This document shows positions 43,641-50,622 of a stretch of 64,000 nt of DNA, in pieces (position 1 is the stretch's first letter; each line of letters begins with the position of its first letter). The DNA is from Salinactinospora qingdaonensis (GTDB lineage Bacteria > Actinomycetota > Actinomycetes > Streptosporangiales > Streptosporangiaceae), in the NCBI RefSeq assembly GCF_039539445.1, contig NZ_BAABDD010000012.1:62001-126000 (forward strand), in the 5' to 3' direction. The position numbers and the translations under genes are program-made. The notes under the pieces were generated by a model. It was not told where the DNA came from. It ran no database searches and saw only the letters and a list, made by a program, of their open reading frames with translations.

Positions 43641-45058
43641 GCCTCACGGGATGGCTGATCGTCGGCGCGGCCGTGGCACTGGTCGCCAGCCTGCCGTACT
43701 GGCTGCCCAAGGCGGTGATCGCGCTGCGGGTGCGCATCTTCGCCTGGGTCAACGGCGAGGAGGGCATCCCCACCCCCAGCCGTGACGTGCCCGCCGAAGA
43801 GTTCAAGCAGGTGTACGCGCACCCGGCCTCGAACGGCCGCAGCCAGGGCGCCGCGCTGTCCGACCTGTTCTGGTACTGGCTCTCTCCCGGCCCCGAGGTG
43901 CACCAGGAGCACCTGGAGCCCGGCCCCCGTTACGACGAGGTGGCCAAGACCACCCGCCAGATCTTGGCCGGACTGTCCAAAGCGGAGTGGACGGAGCTGG
44001 TCGGCCGCTGCACCCGGCGGGTGCTCGACGAACTCGACGGCCGCGACCGGCAGCCCGGTGTCCGGGCGCACTGGGTCAGGCTGCGGGACCTGATGATGCC
44101 CGTGTGGGCCGAGGTCTACTACGAGGTGGTCTTCCGGGAACCGTGCCCGCGCCACGTCCGGGAGCTGATCACCGGCAACGCCGACGACGTGGTCAACGCC
44201 CTCAAGTGCACCAGCCTGCGGCACATGGACCGGCGGGCCCGGCTCACCGCCTACCTGCGCGAGCGGCTCGCCACCGCGCCGCCACCGGTGCCGCTGCCCT
44301 CCCTGCTCTCCGAGCGGGAACAGGTCTACTACCTCCAGGGCACGTTCTTCAACACCGCCGTCGTACAGATGTCTGAGGCGATGGCCCATTTGCTGCTGGC
44401 CCTGGCCACCCACCAGCCGGTGCAAGAGCGCTTGCTGGCGGGGGAGGAGGAGCCCGACTTCCTGGAGCGGGCCATCAGCGAGACGCTACAGCACTTTCCG
44501 CTGTTCGGGGTGGCCCACCGGATCACCACCGCCGAGGTCCCCCGGGCCGAGCGGGAGCCCATCCCCGCCGGCTCGGTCCTGCTGTTCAACTACCCCGAAT
44601 ACCAGCGCTCCGGCGCGCCCGACGCACAGGAGTTCGACCCGGACCGGTGGCTGTCACCGGAGACCAAGCCCTCCGCCTTCATCCCGTTCGGGGTGACCGC
44701 CAACCGTCCCTGTCCAGCCCGCGGGTTCGCCATCTTGACCATGCGCGTCGCGGCCGAGGAGATGCTGCGCCGTTTCCGGTTGGAGTCCTCGGCCGAGCAC
44801 ACCCGCTCGCTGCCCAGCCGCGGTCCCTGTCTGCTCGTCCCGCGTGCCGACGCCGCGGCGATGGGCGTGGCTCCGGCGCGCCGCAGGTTCCGGCTCGCCG
44901 CGATGCGGCTGGCCGATCGCTGGGCGGCGGTCCCGCGCAGCCTCGTCCAACTGCTCCTAGGCAGCTACATGGTCTGGGACGCCCAGCGTCAAGGACTGTG
45001 CCGGAACTACTTCGCCACCCCTCCCGGCGGCCCCGCCTCGACCACCGACAGCCATTGA
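43637..45058 (+). CDS. membrane-anchored atypical cytochrome P450
   Basis: A 473-aa P450 with an N-terminal hydrophobic anchor (about residues 4-20), rare in bacterial P450s. The heme loop is FIPFGVTANRPCPARGF, with the Cys ligand but without the usual G-x-H/R before it. The K-helix E-x-x-R is E-T-L-Q here (ISETLQHFP), and the I-helix lacks the acid-Thr pair (YLQGTFFNTAVVQMSEA). EFDPDRW is normal. These changes recall peroxygenase- or isomerase-like P450s more than mono-oxygenases. It is translationally coupled to the hydroxyacid oxidase. No ferredoxin gene is adjacent. Confidence 0.82.
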   Translation: MSLTGWLIVGAAVALVASLPYWLPKAVIALRVRIFAWVNGEEGIPTPSRDVPAEEFKQVYAHPASNGRSQGAALSDLFWYWLSPGPEVHQEHLEPGPRYDEVAKTTRQILAGLSKAEWTELVGRCTRRVLDELDGRDRQPGVRAHWVRLRDLMMPVWAEVYYEVVFREPCPRHVRELITGNADDVVNALKCTSLRHMDRRARLTAYLRERLATAPPPVPLPSLLSEREQVYYLQGTFFNTAVVQMSEAMAHLLLALATHQPVQERLLAGEEEPDFLERAISETLQHFPLFGVAHRITTAEVPRAEREPIPAGSVLLFNYPEYQRSGAPDAQEFDPDRWLSPETKPSAFIPFGVTANRPCPARGFAILTMRVAAEEMLRRFRLESSAEHTRSLPSRGPCLLVPRADAAAMGVAPARRRFRLAAMRLADRWAAVPRSLVQLLLGSYMVWDAQRQGLCRNYFATPPGGPASTTDSH

Positions 45059-45295
45059 GCAGCAGAGAAGACGGCCACGGCGGACCTCGGCTCCGGCTCC
45101 CTCCGCCGCGGCCGTCGGCCCGAGCCGACCGGTCGCGCACCACCGAGCTGAAGACCGACAGCCTCAGTGAAGGGCTGTTGGCCGCGCTGGGGCTGGTCAC
45201 CCTGATGACCGTGCCGGTGCTGCGGTGGCCGGACTTCCAGCCGCCGGGGACTGCGAGTCCGAACGTGTTCACGAGATCGAGGAGACGGTACCGAC

Positions 45296-46993
45296 ATGGA
45301 GTTGAGTGGCGCGCAGGCCCTGGTTAGGCAATTGGAACGGGAAGGCGTTCGCCATGTCTTCGGTGTGCCGGGCGTCCAGCTCGACCACGTACTGGACGCC
45401 CTGGCCCGCGCCGGGAGAGACGGGGGGTCGATCAGCTATGTCGCGGCTCGTCATGAGCAGGGCGCGGCCCATATGGCGGAGGCATACGCGCGTACCACCG
45501 GGCGACCCGGCGTCTGCCTGGTGGTTCCCGGGCCGGGGGTTCTCAACGCCCTGCCCGCCCTCGCCACCGGGTACGCTTGTTCGTCGCCGATGCTGTGCGT
45601 GGCGGCCGACATCCCCTCGACACTGTCCGGCCAGGGCTTGGGCATGCTGCACGAACTGCCCGACCAGGACGGTGTCCTGGCCTCGGTCACCACATGGTCG
45701 GCGCGTGCCCAGGCCCCGCAACAGATCCCCGAACTCGTGCGTCGAGCGGTGCGCCAGTCACGGACCGGCCGCCCCAGGCCGGTGGCCCTGACGATTCCAG
45801 CGGACCTGCTGACCGCGCGCGCCCAGACCCGCCTGGCCGACCCGGCCGCGGCCGGTGACCGATCCGGGCGGCCGGCCGCGGAAACCGTCGCCGACGTCGC
45901 CGCCATGCTGCGGGCCGCCCGCCGGCCGGTGCTCTACGCCGGTGGCGGTGTGCTCGCCTCCCGGGCCAGTGCCGCGCTGACCGCACTGGCCGAGGAACTG
46001 TCCGCCCCGGTGGTCATGAGCCGCAACGCGGGCGGCGCGGTTCCCGCCCACCACCCGCTCGCCTTCACCAGTTTGGCCGCGCCCCGCCTGCTGCCCTCGG
46101 CGGATGTGGTGCTGGTCGTGGGCAGCCGCTTTTTGTCTCCGCGCGGCACCGCGCTGCCCACCGCTGCCGGGGCGAGGGTCGCCTTGGTCAACGCGGACCC
46201 CAGCGATTTGGGGCCACCGCGCCGGGCTGAGACCACCTTGCTCGCCGATGCGCGGACAGCGCTGGAAGACCTGCGGGATGCGCTGCCGGAGGGCGAGCCC
46301 GTGGCTTCGGCCACCGGCCCGGAACCTGAGACGGCACACGCCAAGGGGTCGGGGTGGCACCCCGGCGAGCTGGCCGAGGTGCGCGCCTGGTGCGCCCGGA
46401 AAGTCGAGAGCGTCGAGCCGCAGTGGTCGTTCGTCCGCGCGCTGCGTGAGGCGATCCCCGAGGACGGTTTCCTGGTCAACGAGTTGACCCAAGTGGGCTA
46501 CCTGGCCGGGGTCGGCTACCCCGTACACCAGCCAGGAACGCTCCTCACTCCCGGCTACCAGGGCACTCTGGGCTACGGTTACCCCTCGGCGCTGGGTGTG
46601 AAGGTGGGAAACCCCGATCGGGCCGTCGTCTCGATCAACGGCGACGGCGGGTTCTCCTGGAACATGCAGGAGCTGGCGACCGCGCGGCACTACGGCATCG
46701 CGGTGACCGCGGTGGTCTTCAACGACAACGCCTACGGCAATGTTCGGCGCATCCAGGCTGACGAGTTCCAGGGCCGGTTCATCGGCAGCGACCTGACCAG
46801 CCCCGATTTCGTGCGGCTCGCCGAGTCGTTCGGAGTACCAGGCATCCGGGTCGAGACCCCGGGCCGGCTCACCGGGGCGCTCAAGGAATCCCTCGGCGAA
46901 CCGGGGCCGTCGTTGATCGAAGTCCCCGTAGGGGAGATGCCCAGCGTGTGGCCGCTGCTGTTGGGCGGTACCCCCGGCTCGGTCCGGGACTGA
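45296..46993 (+). CDS. thiamine diphosphate-dependent enzyme (acetolactate synthase-like)
   Basis: A 565-aa ThDP enzyme of the acetolactate synthase/benzoylformate decarboxylase group. The N-terminal Pyr domain carries the cofactor-activating Glu in AARHEQGAAHMAEAYAR; the C-terminal PP domain has the GDG-N motif (NGDGGFSWNMQEL, then FNDNAYGN). A FAD-type central domain is less clear. It follows the P450 gene by 237 bp in the same direction. A hydroxyacid oxidase upstream makes a 2-oxo acid, so decarboxylation or carboligation of that product is an attractive role. There is no regulatory small subunit gene, which argues against housekeeping branched-chain synthesis. Confidence 0.88.
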   Translation: MELSGAQALVRQLEREGVRHVFGVPGVQLDHVLDALARAGRDGGSISYVAARHEQGAAHMAEAYARTTGRPGVCLVVPGPGVLNALPALATGYACSSPMLCVAADIPSTLSGQGLGMLHELPDQDGVLASVTTWSARAQAPQQIPELVRRAVRQSRTGRPRPVALTIPADLLTARAQTRLADPAAAGDRSGRPAAETVADVAAMLRAARRPVLYAGGGVLASRASAALTALAEELSAPVVMSRNAGGAVPAHHPLAFTSLAAPRLLPSADVVLVVGSRFLSPRGTALPTAAGARVALVNADPSDLGPPRRAETTLLADARTALEDLRDALPEGEPVASATGPEPETAHAKGSGWHPGELAEVRAWCARKVESVEPQWSFVRALREAIPEDGFLVNELTQVGYLAGVGYPVHQPGTLLTPGYQGTLGYGYPSALGVKVGNPDRAVVSINGDGGFSWNMQELATARHYGIAVTAVVFNDNAYGNVRRIQADEFQGRFIGSDLTSPDFVRLAESFGVPGIRVETPGRLTGALKESLGEPGPSLIEVPVGEMPSVWPLLLGGTPGSVRD

Positions 46994-47140
46994 ACACCGG
47001 TCACTCGGGCCGAGGCGGACACCGGCACCGACGCGCCGTCGTCGCCGATGACGAGGGCGCGCCGCGGAAAAGATCAAGTAACCGAGTTCCACTCGTACGA
47101 CGAAATCATGAACACGGGAAGAACTATGGCAAGGCGGGGT

Positions 47141-47171
47141 GGCTCGGGAGCCGAGTTGAGTTTTTCTTTTT
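47141..47171 (+). terminator. T-tailed intrinsic terminator
   Basis: GGCTCGG-GAG-CCGAGTT (5 Watson-Crick pairs plus two G:T pairs) followed by TTTTTCTTTTTC, about 150 bp after the ThDP gene. Confidence 0.65.
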
Positions 47172-47531
47172 CTGACCTGTGAAAATAGGTTTCGGGGGCT
47201 TATTGTGTTGATCGCGAGAAAAGAGGGAAAATATTTTCCCCGGTGGGGATGCTCTCGCGGTTGGAATAGTTCCACTATGACGAAAAACGCCATGGCGACG
47301 AGTCCGGAGAAAGTGCCCCACAAATAGTGGATGACCGGATGCCGCCCCTCGGGCCTCGACCGCTCCGTGACGCCCTTGCGCATCTCGACCCGCGGTTTTG
47401 GATGTCCTTGGCCGGGAACCGCAGCCGGGGGCAGCCCCTCCGGGGGGTGCTTCTATGGGGTTGTCACGCCGGGGGTGGGGTGTAGGTGGGTGTGTGTCCG
47501 GGGTGGGTGGGGGTGTTTCGTCGTTCGCTCG

Positions 47532-47558
47532 TGCCTCGATCGCTTCGCGATCTCGGCA
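47532..47558 (-). repeat. palindromic intergenic repeat, left member of a pair
   Basis: Minus-strand consensus copy preceded on the plus strand by TCGTTCGCTCG, the complement of the shared flank. Confidence 0.8.
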
Positions 47559-47776
47559 GCTTTGACGGGGGCGCTGTGTCTTTGACGCATCGCTGGTGTG
47601 CCGGGTGCCGCTGGTGGGGGGATACGCCGGCGGGGCGGGGTCTCGGTGGGGCGGTGGCTGAGAACACGCCGGAAGACGCCGAGCCACCCCGCCTGCCCGG
47701 TTGCGGTGGTGGCTCCACGCGGGCCCCAGCCCCCGTCGTGACACCCGTGCCACCTCAAGCACAGCCCGCCCCGGGC

Positions 47777-47803
47777 TGCTGAGATCGCGAAGCGATCGAG
47801 GCA
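47777..47803 (+). repeat. palindromic intergenic repeat, right member of a pair
   Basis: TGCT-GA-GATCGC-GAA-GCGATC-GA-GGCA; the single outer change gives a T:G pair. Its downstream flank (CACGAGCGACGAAAAACCCC, then a CACACCCCGCC block) matches the flank of the copy at 29296. Confidence 0.8.
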
Positions 47804-47935
47804 CGAGCGACGAAAAACCCCGCACGCTCTCCGCAGACCGAAGCCACACCCCGCCCCACGCCCCCGGGGGCTGAGGATCATAGCTTCTTGGGCGTGGCTT
47901 CGGAGCCCCAAGATCCCACGGCCGGTCGGCGGCTC

Positions 47936-48373
47936 TTAGGTCGCGGGCAGCGCGGTGGCGAGCAGTACGACCCCCACCGACGCCCCCAGGGAGGTGATGG
48001 CCATCACGCGGGCCAGGGCCGGATGGCCACGGCCGCTGGCGATGCCGTGTGCCGCCGCCGCTGCCATGACTACACCGAACAGCAGGAGCTTGGCGGCGAG
48101 GACCCGGCCGTACCCTGGTTGTAGCAGCGACTCCCACGTGAGGCCCTTGTGCCAGGCCATGGCCACCCCCGTTACGAGCTGTACGGGGAGCAGGACCGCG
48201 AGGGTGACCCGGCCGAAGCGACCTCCGATGGCTCTGAGTAGAGCGCTCCGCTGCTCTGCATCGAGACGTCGCCGGGCCAGCGGCAGCACCACCAGCGACA
48301 CGGTGAGCTGTCCCCCGACCCACAGCGTCGCAGCGAGGACGTGCAGGAACCGGATCAGGGACCACAGGGTCAT
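47936..48373 (-). CDS. CopD-like four-helix membrane protein
   Basis: A 145-aa membrane protein with four predicted helices. It starts MTLWSLIRFLHVLAATLWVG, where the His in FLHVLAA and the WVGG turn are typical of CopD-like/DUF2269-type proteins that may bind heme or copper. The middle Arg-rich loop (ARRRLDAEQRSALLRAIGG) faces the cytoplasm. It is downstream of the short unknown gene and HTH regulator, all read leftward, near a nitrate reductase operon; a role in respiration or copper supply is possible but unproven. Confidence 0.72.
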   Translation of the reverse strand: MTLWSLIRFLHVLAATLWVGGQLTVSLVVLPLARRRLDAEQRSALLRAIGGRFGRVTLAVLLPVQLVTGVAMAWHKGLTWESLLQPGYGRVLAAKLLLFGVVMAAAAAHGIASGRGHPALARVMAITSLGASVGVVLLATALPAT

Positions 48374-48376
48374 TCT

Positions 48377-48655
48377 TCACCTCACTCCGTGATCTCGAAC
48401 GTGCCGCGGGGCCGTTGTCGGCGTGCCGGATGTCGTGGTCGAGGAAGGGGAACTCCCCGGCTCGGGGAAGGAGAGCTCCATGAACTCGCCCTGGGCCGGG
48501 CCGGCCCAGCCTCTGGGCTTCCCGGAGATCTCGGTGCGAAGCAGGTAGCTGTCTTCCTTGTAGCCGGTGTCGAACTGGGCACCGATGACGTGCGGGGAGG
48601 TGTCGCTGGCGGGCCCGACTGCCGCGGCTCCGAGAAGGTCGCCCCGGACTCGCAT
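48377..48655 (-). CDS. short protein of unknown function
   Basis: A 92-aa frame from ATG 48655 (MRVRGDLLGAAAVGPASD, then GYKEDSYLLRTEISGKPRG). The same frame is open and protein-like upstream (LRLRFRSPLYGPPAPLHPTF) to the regulator stop but lacks a start codon. ATG 48757, overlapping that stop, is in a different frame, so an early frameshift or a non-ATG start is possible. It ends about 10 bp before the CopD-like gene. I do not recognise the family. Confidence 0.5.
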   Translation of the reverse strand: MRVRGDLLGAAAVGPASDTSPHVIGAQFDTGYKEDSYLLRTEISGKPRGWAGPAQGEFMELSFPEPGSSPSSTTTSGTPTTAPRHVRDHGVR

Positions 48656-48752
48656 GGCGAAGGTGGGGTGCAGTGGGGCCGGCGGCCCGTAGAGCGGCGA
48701 ACGGAAGCGCAGGCGGAGCCGGGGCGCGGCGGGCGGGATGAGCGGTGCGCGC

Positions 48753-49448
48753 TCATTGGGAGTCGTCGTTGCCCGGGCCGAGCTCGGCGATGCACCGGTC
48801 GGGCTCGGCGAACGGCCGTAGCCGGCGAGCCTCTACTGGCGCGCCCATCTCGTCGAGCGCGCCGCGCATGATGCCCAGGTGTACGCCGCAGACGATCTCG
48901 GGGTTGGCTTCGGCCAGCTCCCGGAACGGGCAGCGGTGCAGGTCGATATGGCTGTCGTCGGGGGAACGCCGGGGTTTGAAACCGGCCTCGTCGAGGAGGC
49001 GCACGATCACCTCGATCGCGTTTGCGGCATCGGTGTCGTGGTTTGTTCCGCTTTCACGGGCGAACCGTTCGCCGTAGCCGCGTCCCGCGGCGATCGCGGC
49101 AGCGGCGTGATCGCCGCCCTGAGCGCTGAGGTAGGAGACGAGCGTCTCGGCGAGCAGCCGGTAGTTGCGCACGGCGTCACTGTCGACGTTGGCCGCCGAG
49201 TAGAGCAGTCGGGGGCGCCCGGGGCGCTCACGGTCCTCCACCGAGCTCAAGACATAGCCCCGATCGGTGAGGATCGCCAGATGTGCGCGCACGGTGTTGG
49301 CGTGCAGCCCGACCTCCTCGGCGATCTCGCGCACCGCCAGGGGACGGCCGGAACGTCGGAGGGTCTCCAGGACGGCGACCCGGCTCAGGTCGGCGAACAC
49401 GCGGTGGGCTCCCGGGTCGATACCTCTGCTGTCGCTGTGATGTGCCAC
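48753..49448 (-). CDS. HTH regulator with C-terminal cysteines (possible Fe-S sensor)
   Basis: A 231-aa regulator with an N-terminal winged HTH (RVAVLETLRRSGRPLAVREI, then GLHANTVRAHLAILTDRGYV) and a C-terminal part containing HRCPFRELAEANPEIVCGVH and a later PDRCIAELG. The three Cys are spaced as in SufR-like and related actinobacterial HTH proteins that hold a [4Fe-4S] cluster and sense iron, oxygen or NO. It is divergent from a hemerythrin protein and close to narGHJI, so redox or NO sensing during nitrate respiration is likely. TTGTAAATACAA, 25 bp before its start, may be its own operator. Confidence 0.8.
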   Translation of the reverse strand: MAHHSDSRGIDPGAHRVFADLSRVAVLETLRRSGRPLAVREIAEEVGLHANTVRAHLAILTDRGYVLSSVEDRERPGRPRLLYSAANVDSDAVRNYRLLAETLVSYLSAQGGDHAAAAIAAGRGYGERFARESGTNHDTDAANAIEVIVRLLDEAGFKPRRSPDDSHIDLHRCPFRELAEANPEIVCGVHLGIMRGALDEMGAPVEARRLRPFAEPDRCIAELGPGNDDSQ

Positions 49449-49472
49449 GCCTTGATTTTTACACGACGCTCA

Positions 49473-49484
49473 TTGTAAATACAA
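49473..49484. promoter_or_regulatory. TTGTA-AA-TACAA operator in the regulator/hemerythrin gap
   Basis: A perfect 12-bp palindrome in a short AT-rich gap (49449-49540) between divergent genes. It is a good candidate site for the cysteine-containing HTH regulator. Confidence 0.6.
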
Positions 49485-49540
49485 GATAGGCCGTAAAAAC
49501 TCCACGGACGCGCATACGACCCGACCCGAGCGGGGTTCTC

Positions 49541-50455
49541 ATGACTCACCGAACGGAAGTGGAGCGCACCCGCTCCACCAAGCGGTGGCCCACCGTGGCC
49601 TCCCGTTCCTACCGCGAAGAGATCGAGCGGGCGGTGAATGACCACGCCCTGACCATCCGCCAAGCCATCGACCGACTCGCCTACCTCGACGGAGGAAGCG
49701 AGCGCCTGGTCACCTCCTGCACCGCCGAGATACTGCGGCACGCCGCCGCCGAGGAGAGTGCGCTGTACCCGGCAGCGGAGGAACGCCCGGAACTACAGGC
49801 GCTCGTGCGTACCATGCGCGCTGAGCACCTCCTGCTGCGTGCCCTCGTCGCCGGACTCGGCGACGCGCGCTCCGCCGGCGAGAGCGCCGGAACCGCCGCG
49901 GCGCTGAACACGCTGTTCCAAGCGCACCTGCGCACCGAGAACGACGTCCTGCTGGCCACGCTGGCCGAGTCCGGAGTCGACCTCGCCCCACTGCACACCG
50001 CCGTGAGCCGAAGCCTCAGTGGCGCAGGGGAGGAGGATTTCCCCGAGCTGGAGTGCGGGGGCGCCGGAGACGACAGGGGCAGCGGCGAAAACGGCACGGC
50101 GCGGGCTCAGGAGCACCGCGCCGGTACCGCCCCAGAGCTGCTGGATATCCGCCGGCTTTCCCGTTCCCACTGCGCTGATCTGCTGCGTGTCACATGCAGC
50201 ACACTGCCTGCCGGCCACGCGTTCGTCCTTGTCGCCGACCGCGATCCGACGCCGCTTCACGACATGCTCGCTCCTGCGCTGTCGCAGCGCTTCACCTGGC
50301 ACTCTCTGGAGTCCGGCCCCGGAACATGGCGGGTACGAATCGCCCACACCGGCATCTCTGAGGGGCATGACCAACGATTGTCCCCGTCTTCCACCGCCGC
50401 TTCTCACCGGAGCAAGCGACTTTCGTCCCACTCACACCGGGCGGTCAGCCCCTGA
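49541..50455 (+). CDS. hemerythrin-like HHE and DUF2249 fusion protein
   Basis: A 304-aa cytoplasmic protein. Residues ~25-155 form a four-helix hemerythrin-like domain with iron-ligand His/Glu (VNDHALTIRQ, LRHAAAEESALYP, MRAEHLLLRAL, FQAHLRTENDVL). After an acidic Gly-rich linker a DUF2249 domain follows (LDIRRLSRSHCADLL, then FVLVADRDPTPLHDML and WRVRIAHT). The last ~30 residues are Ser/His-rich. Such fusions accompany nitrate/NO metabolism and may bind di-iron for NO or oxygen defence. It precedes narG by 167 bp in the same direction. Confidence 0.82.
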   Translation: MTHRTEVERTRSTKRWPTVASRSYREEIERAVNDHALTIRQAIDRLAYLDGGSERLVTSCTAEILRHAAAEESALYPAAEERPELQALVRTMRAEHLLLRALVAGLGDARSAGESAGTAAALNTLFQAHLRTENDVLLATLAESGVDLAPLHTAVSRSLSGAGEEDFPELECGGAGDDRGSGENGTARAQEHRAGTAPELLDIRRLSRSHCADLLRVTCSTLPAGHAFVLVADRDPTPLHDMLAPALSQRFTWHSLESGPGTWRVRIAHTGISEGHDQRLSPSSTAASHRSKRLSSHSHRAVSP

Positions 50456-50622
50456 CGGAGCCGCCGAGACGGCTGTTGGGGTTAGGGGCGGCCGACAACT
50501 CGCCTGAGCGTCGCTCGTTCGTAACCGCGATGCGCAGGGTTTTCCGTCATTTCCGCAGGTTAGGCACCGCCGCAGCCCTCCCGGCTCCCCGCGCCGACAA
50601 CGCACGCTAGAAAGGCTCGCTC

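Larger units (their letters stand above)
46994..47935. other. gene-poor stretch with terminator and repeat pair
   Basis: About 940 bp between the ThDP gene and the CopD-like gene. It includes a T-tailed terminator (47141-47171), an AT-rich segment at 47155-47290, and an inverted pair of the palindromic repeat. A minus-strand frame from 47383 reads one membrane-like segment (HYLWGTFSGLVAMAFFVIVE) but runs on without a sensible end; I do not call it a gene. Confidence 0.5.

Noticed and set aside
45059..45295. Small hydrophobic frame between the P450 and ThDP genes (EGLLAALGLVTLMTVPVLRW)
   Set aside because: No start codon with ribosome-binding site in the right place, and it runs into the ThDP gene in another frame.
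47124..47383. Minus-strand frame with one membrane-like segment (HYLWGTFSGLVAMAFFVIVE)
   Set aside because: It continues for over 500 codons as antisense to the ThDP gene, has a weak ribosome-binding site and overlaps a terminator; evidence is too thin for a gene.
50370..50400. DevR-like GGGACAATCG sequence before narG
   Set aside because: Only the first half matches the box; it lies within the hemerythrin gene and is not better than chance.
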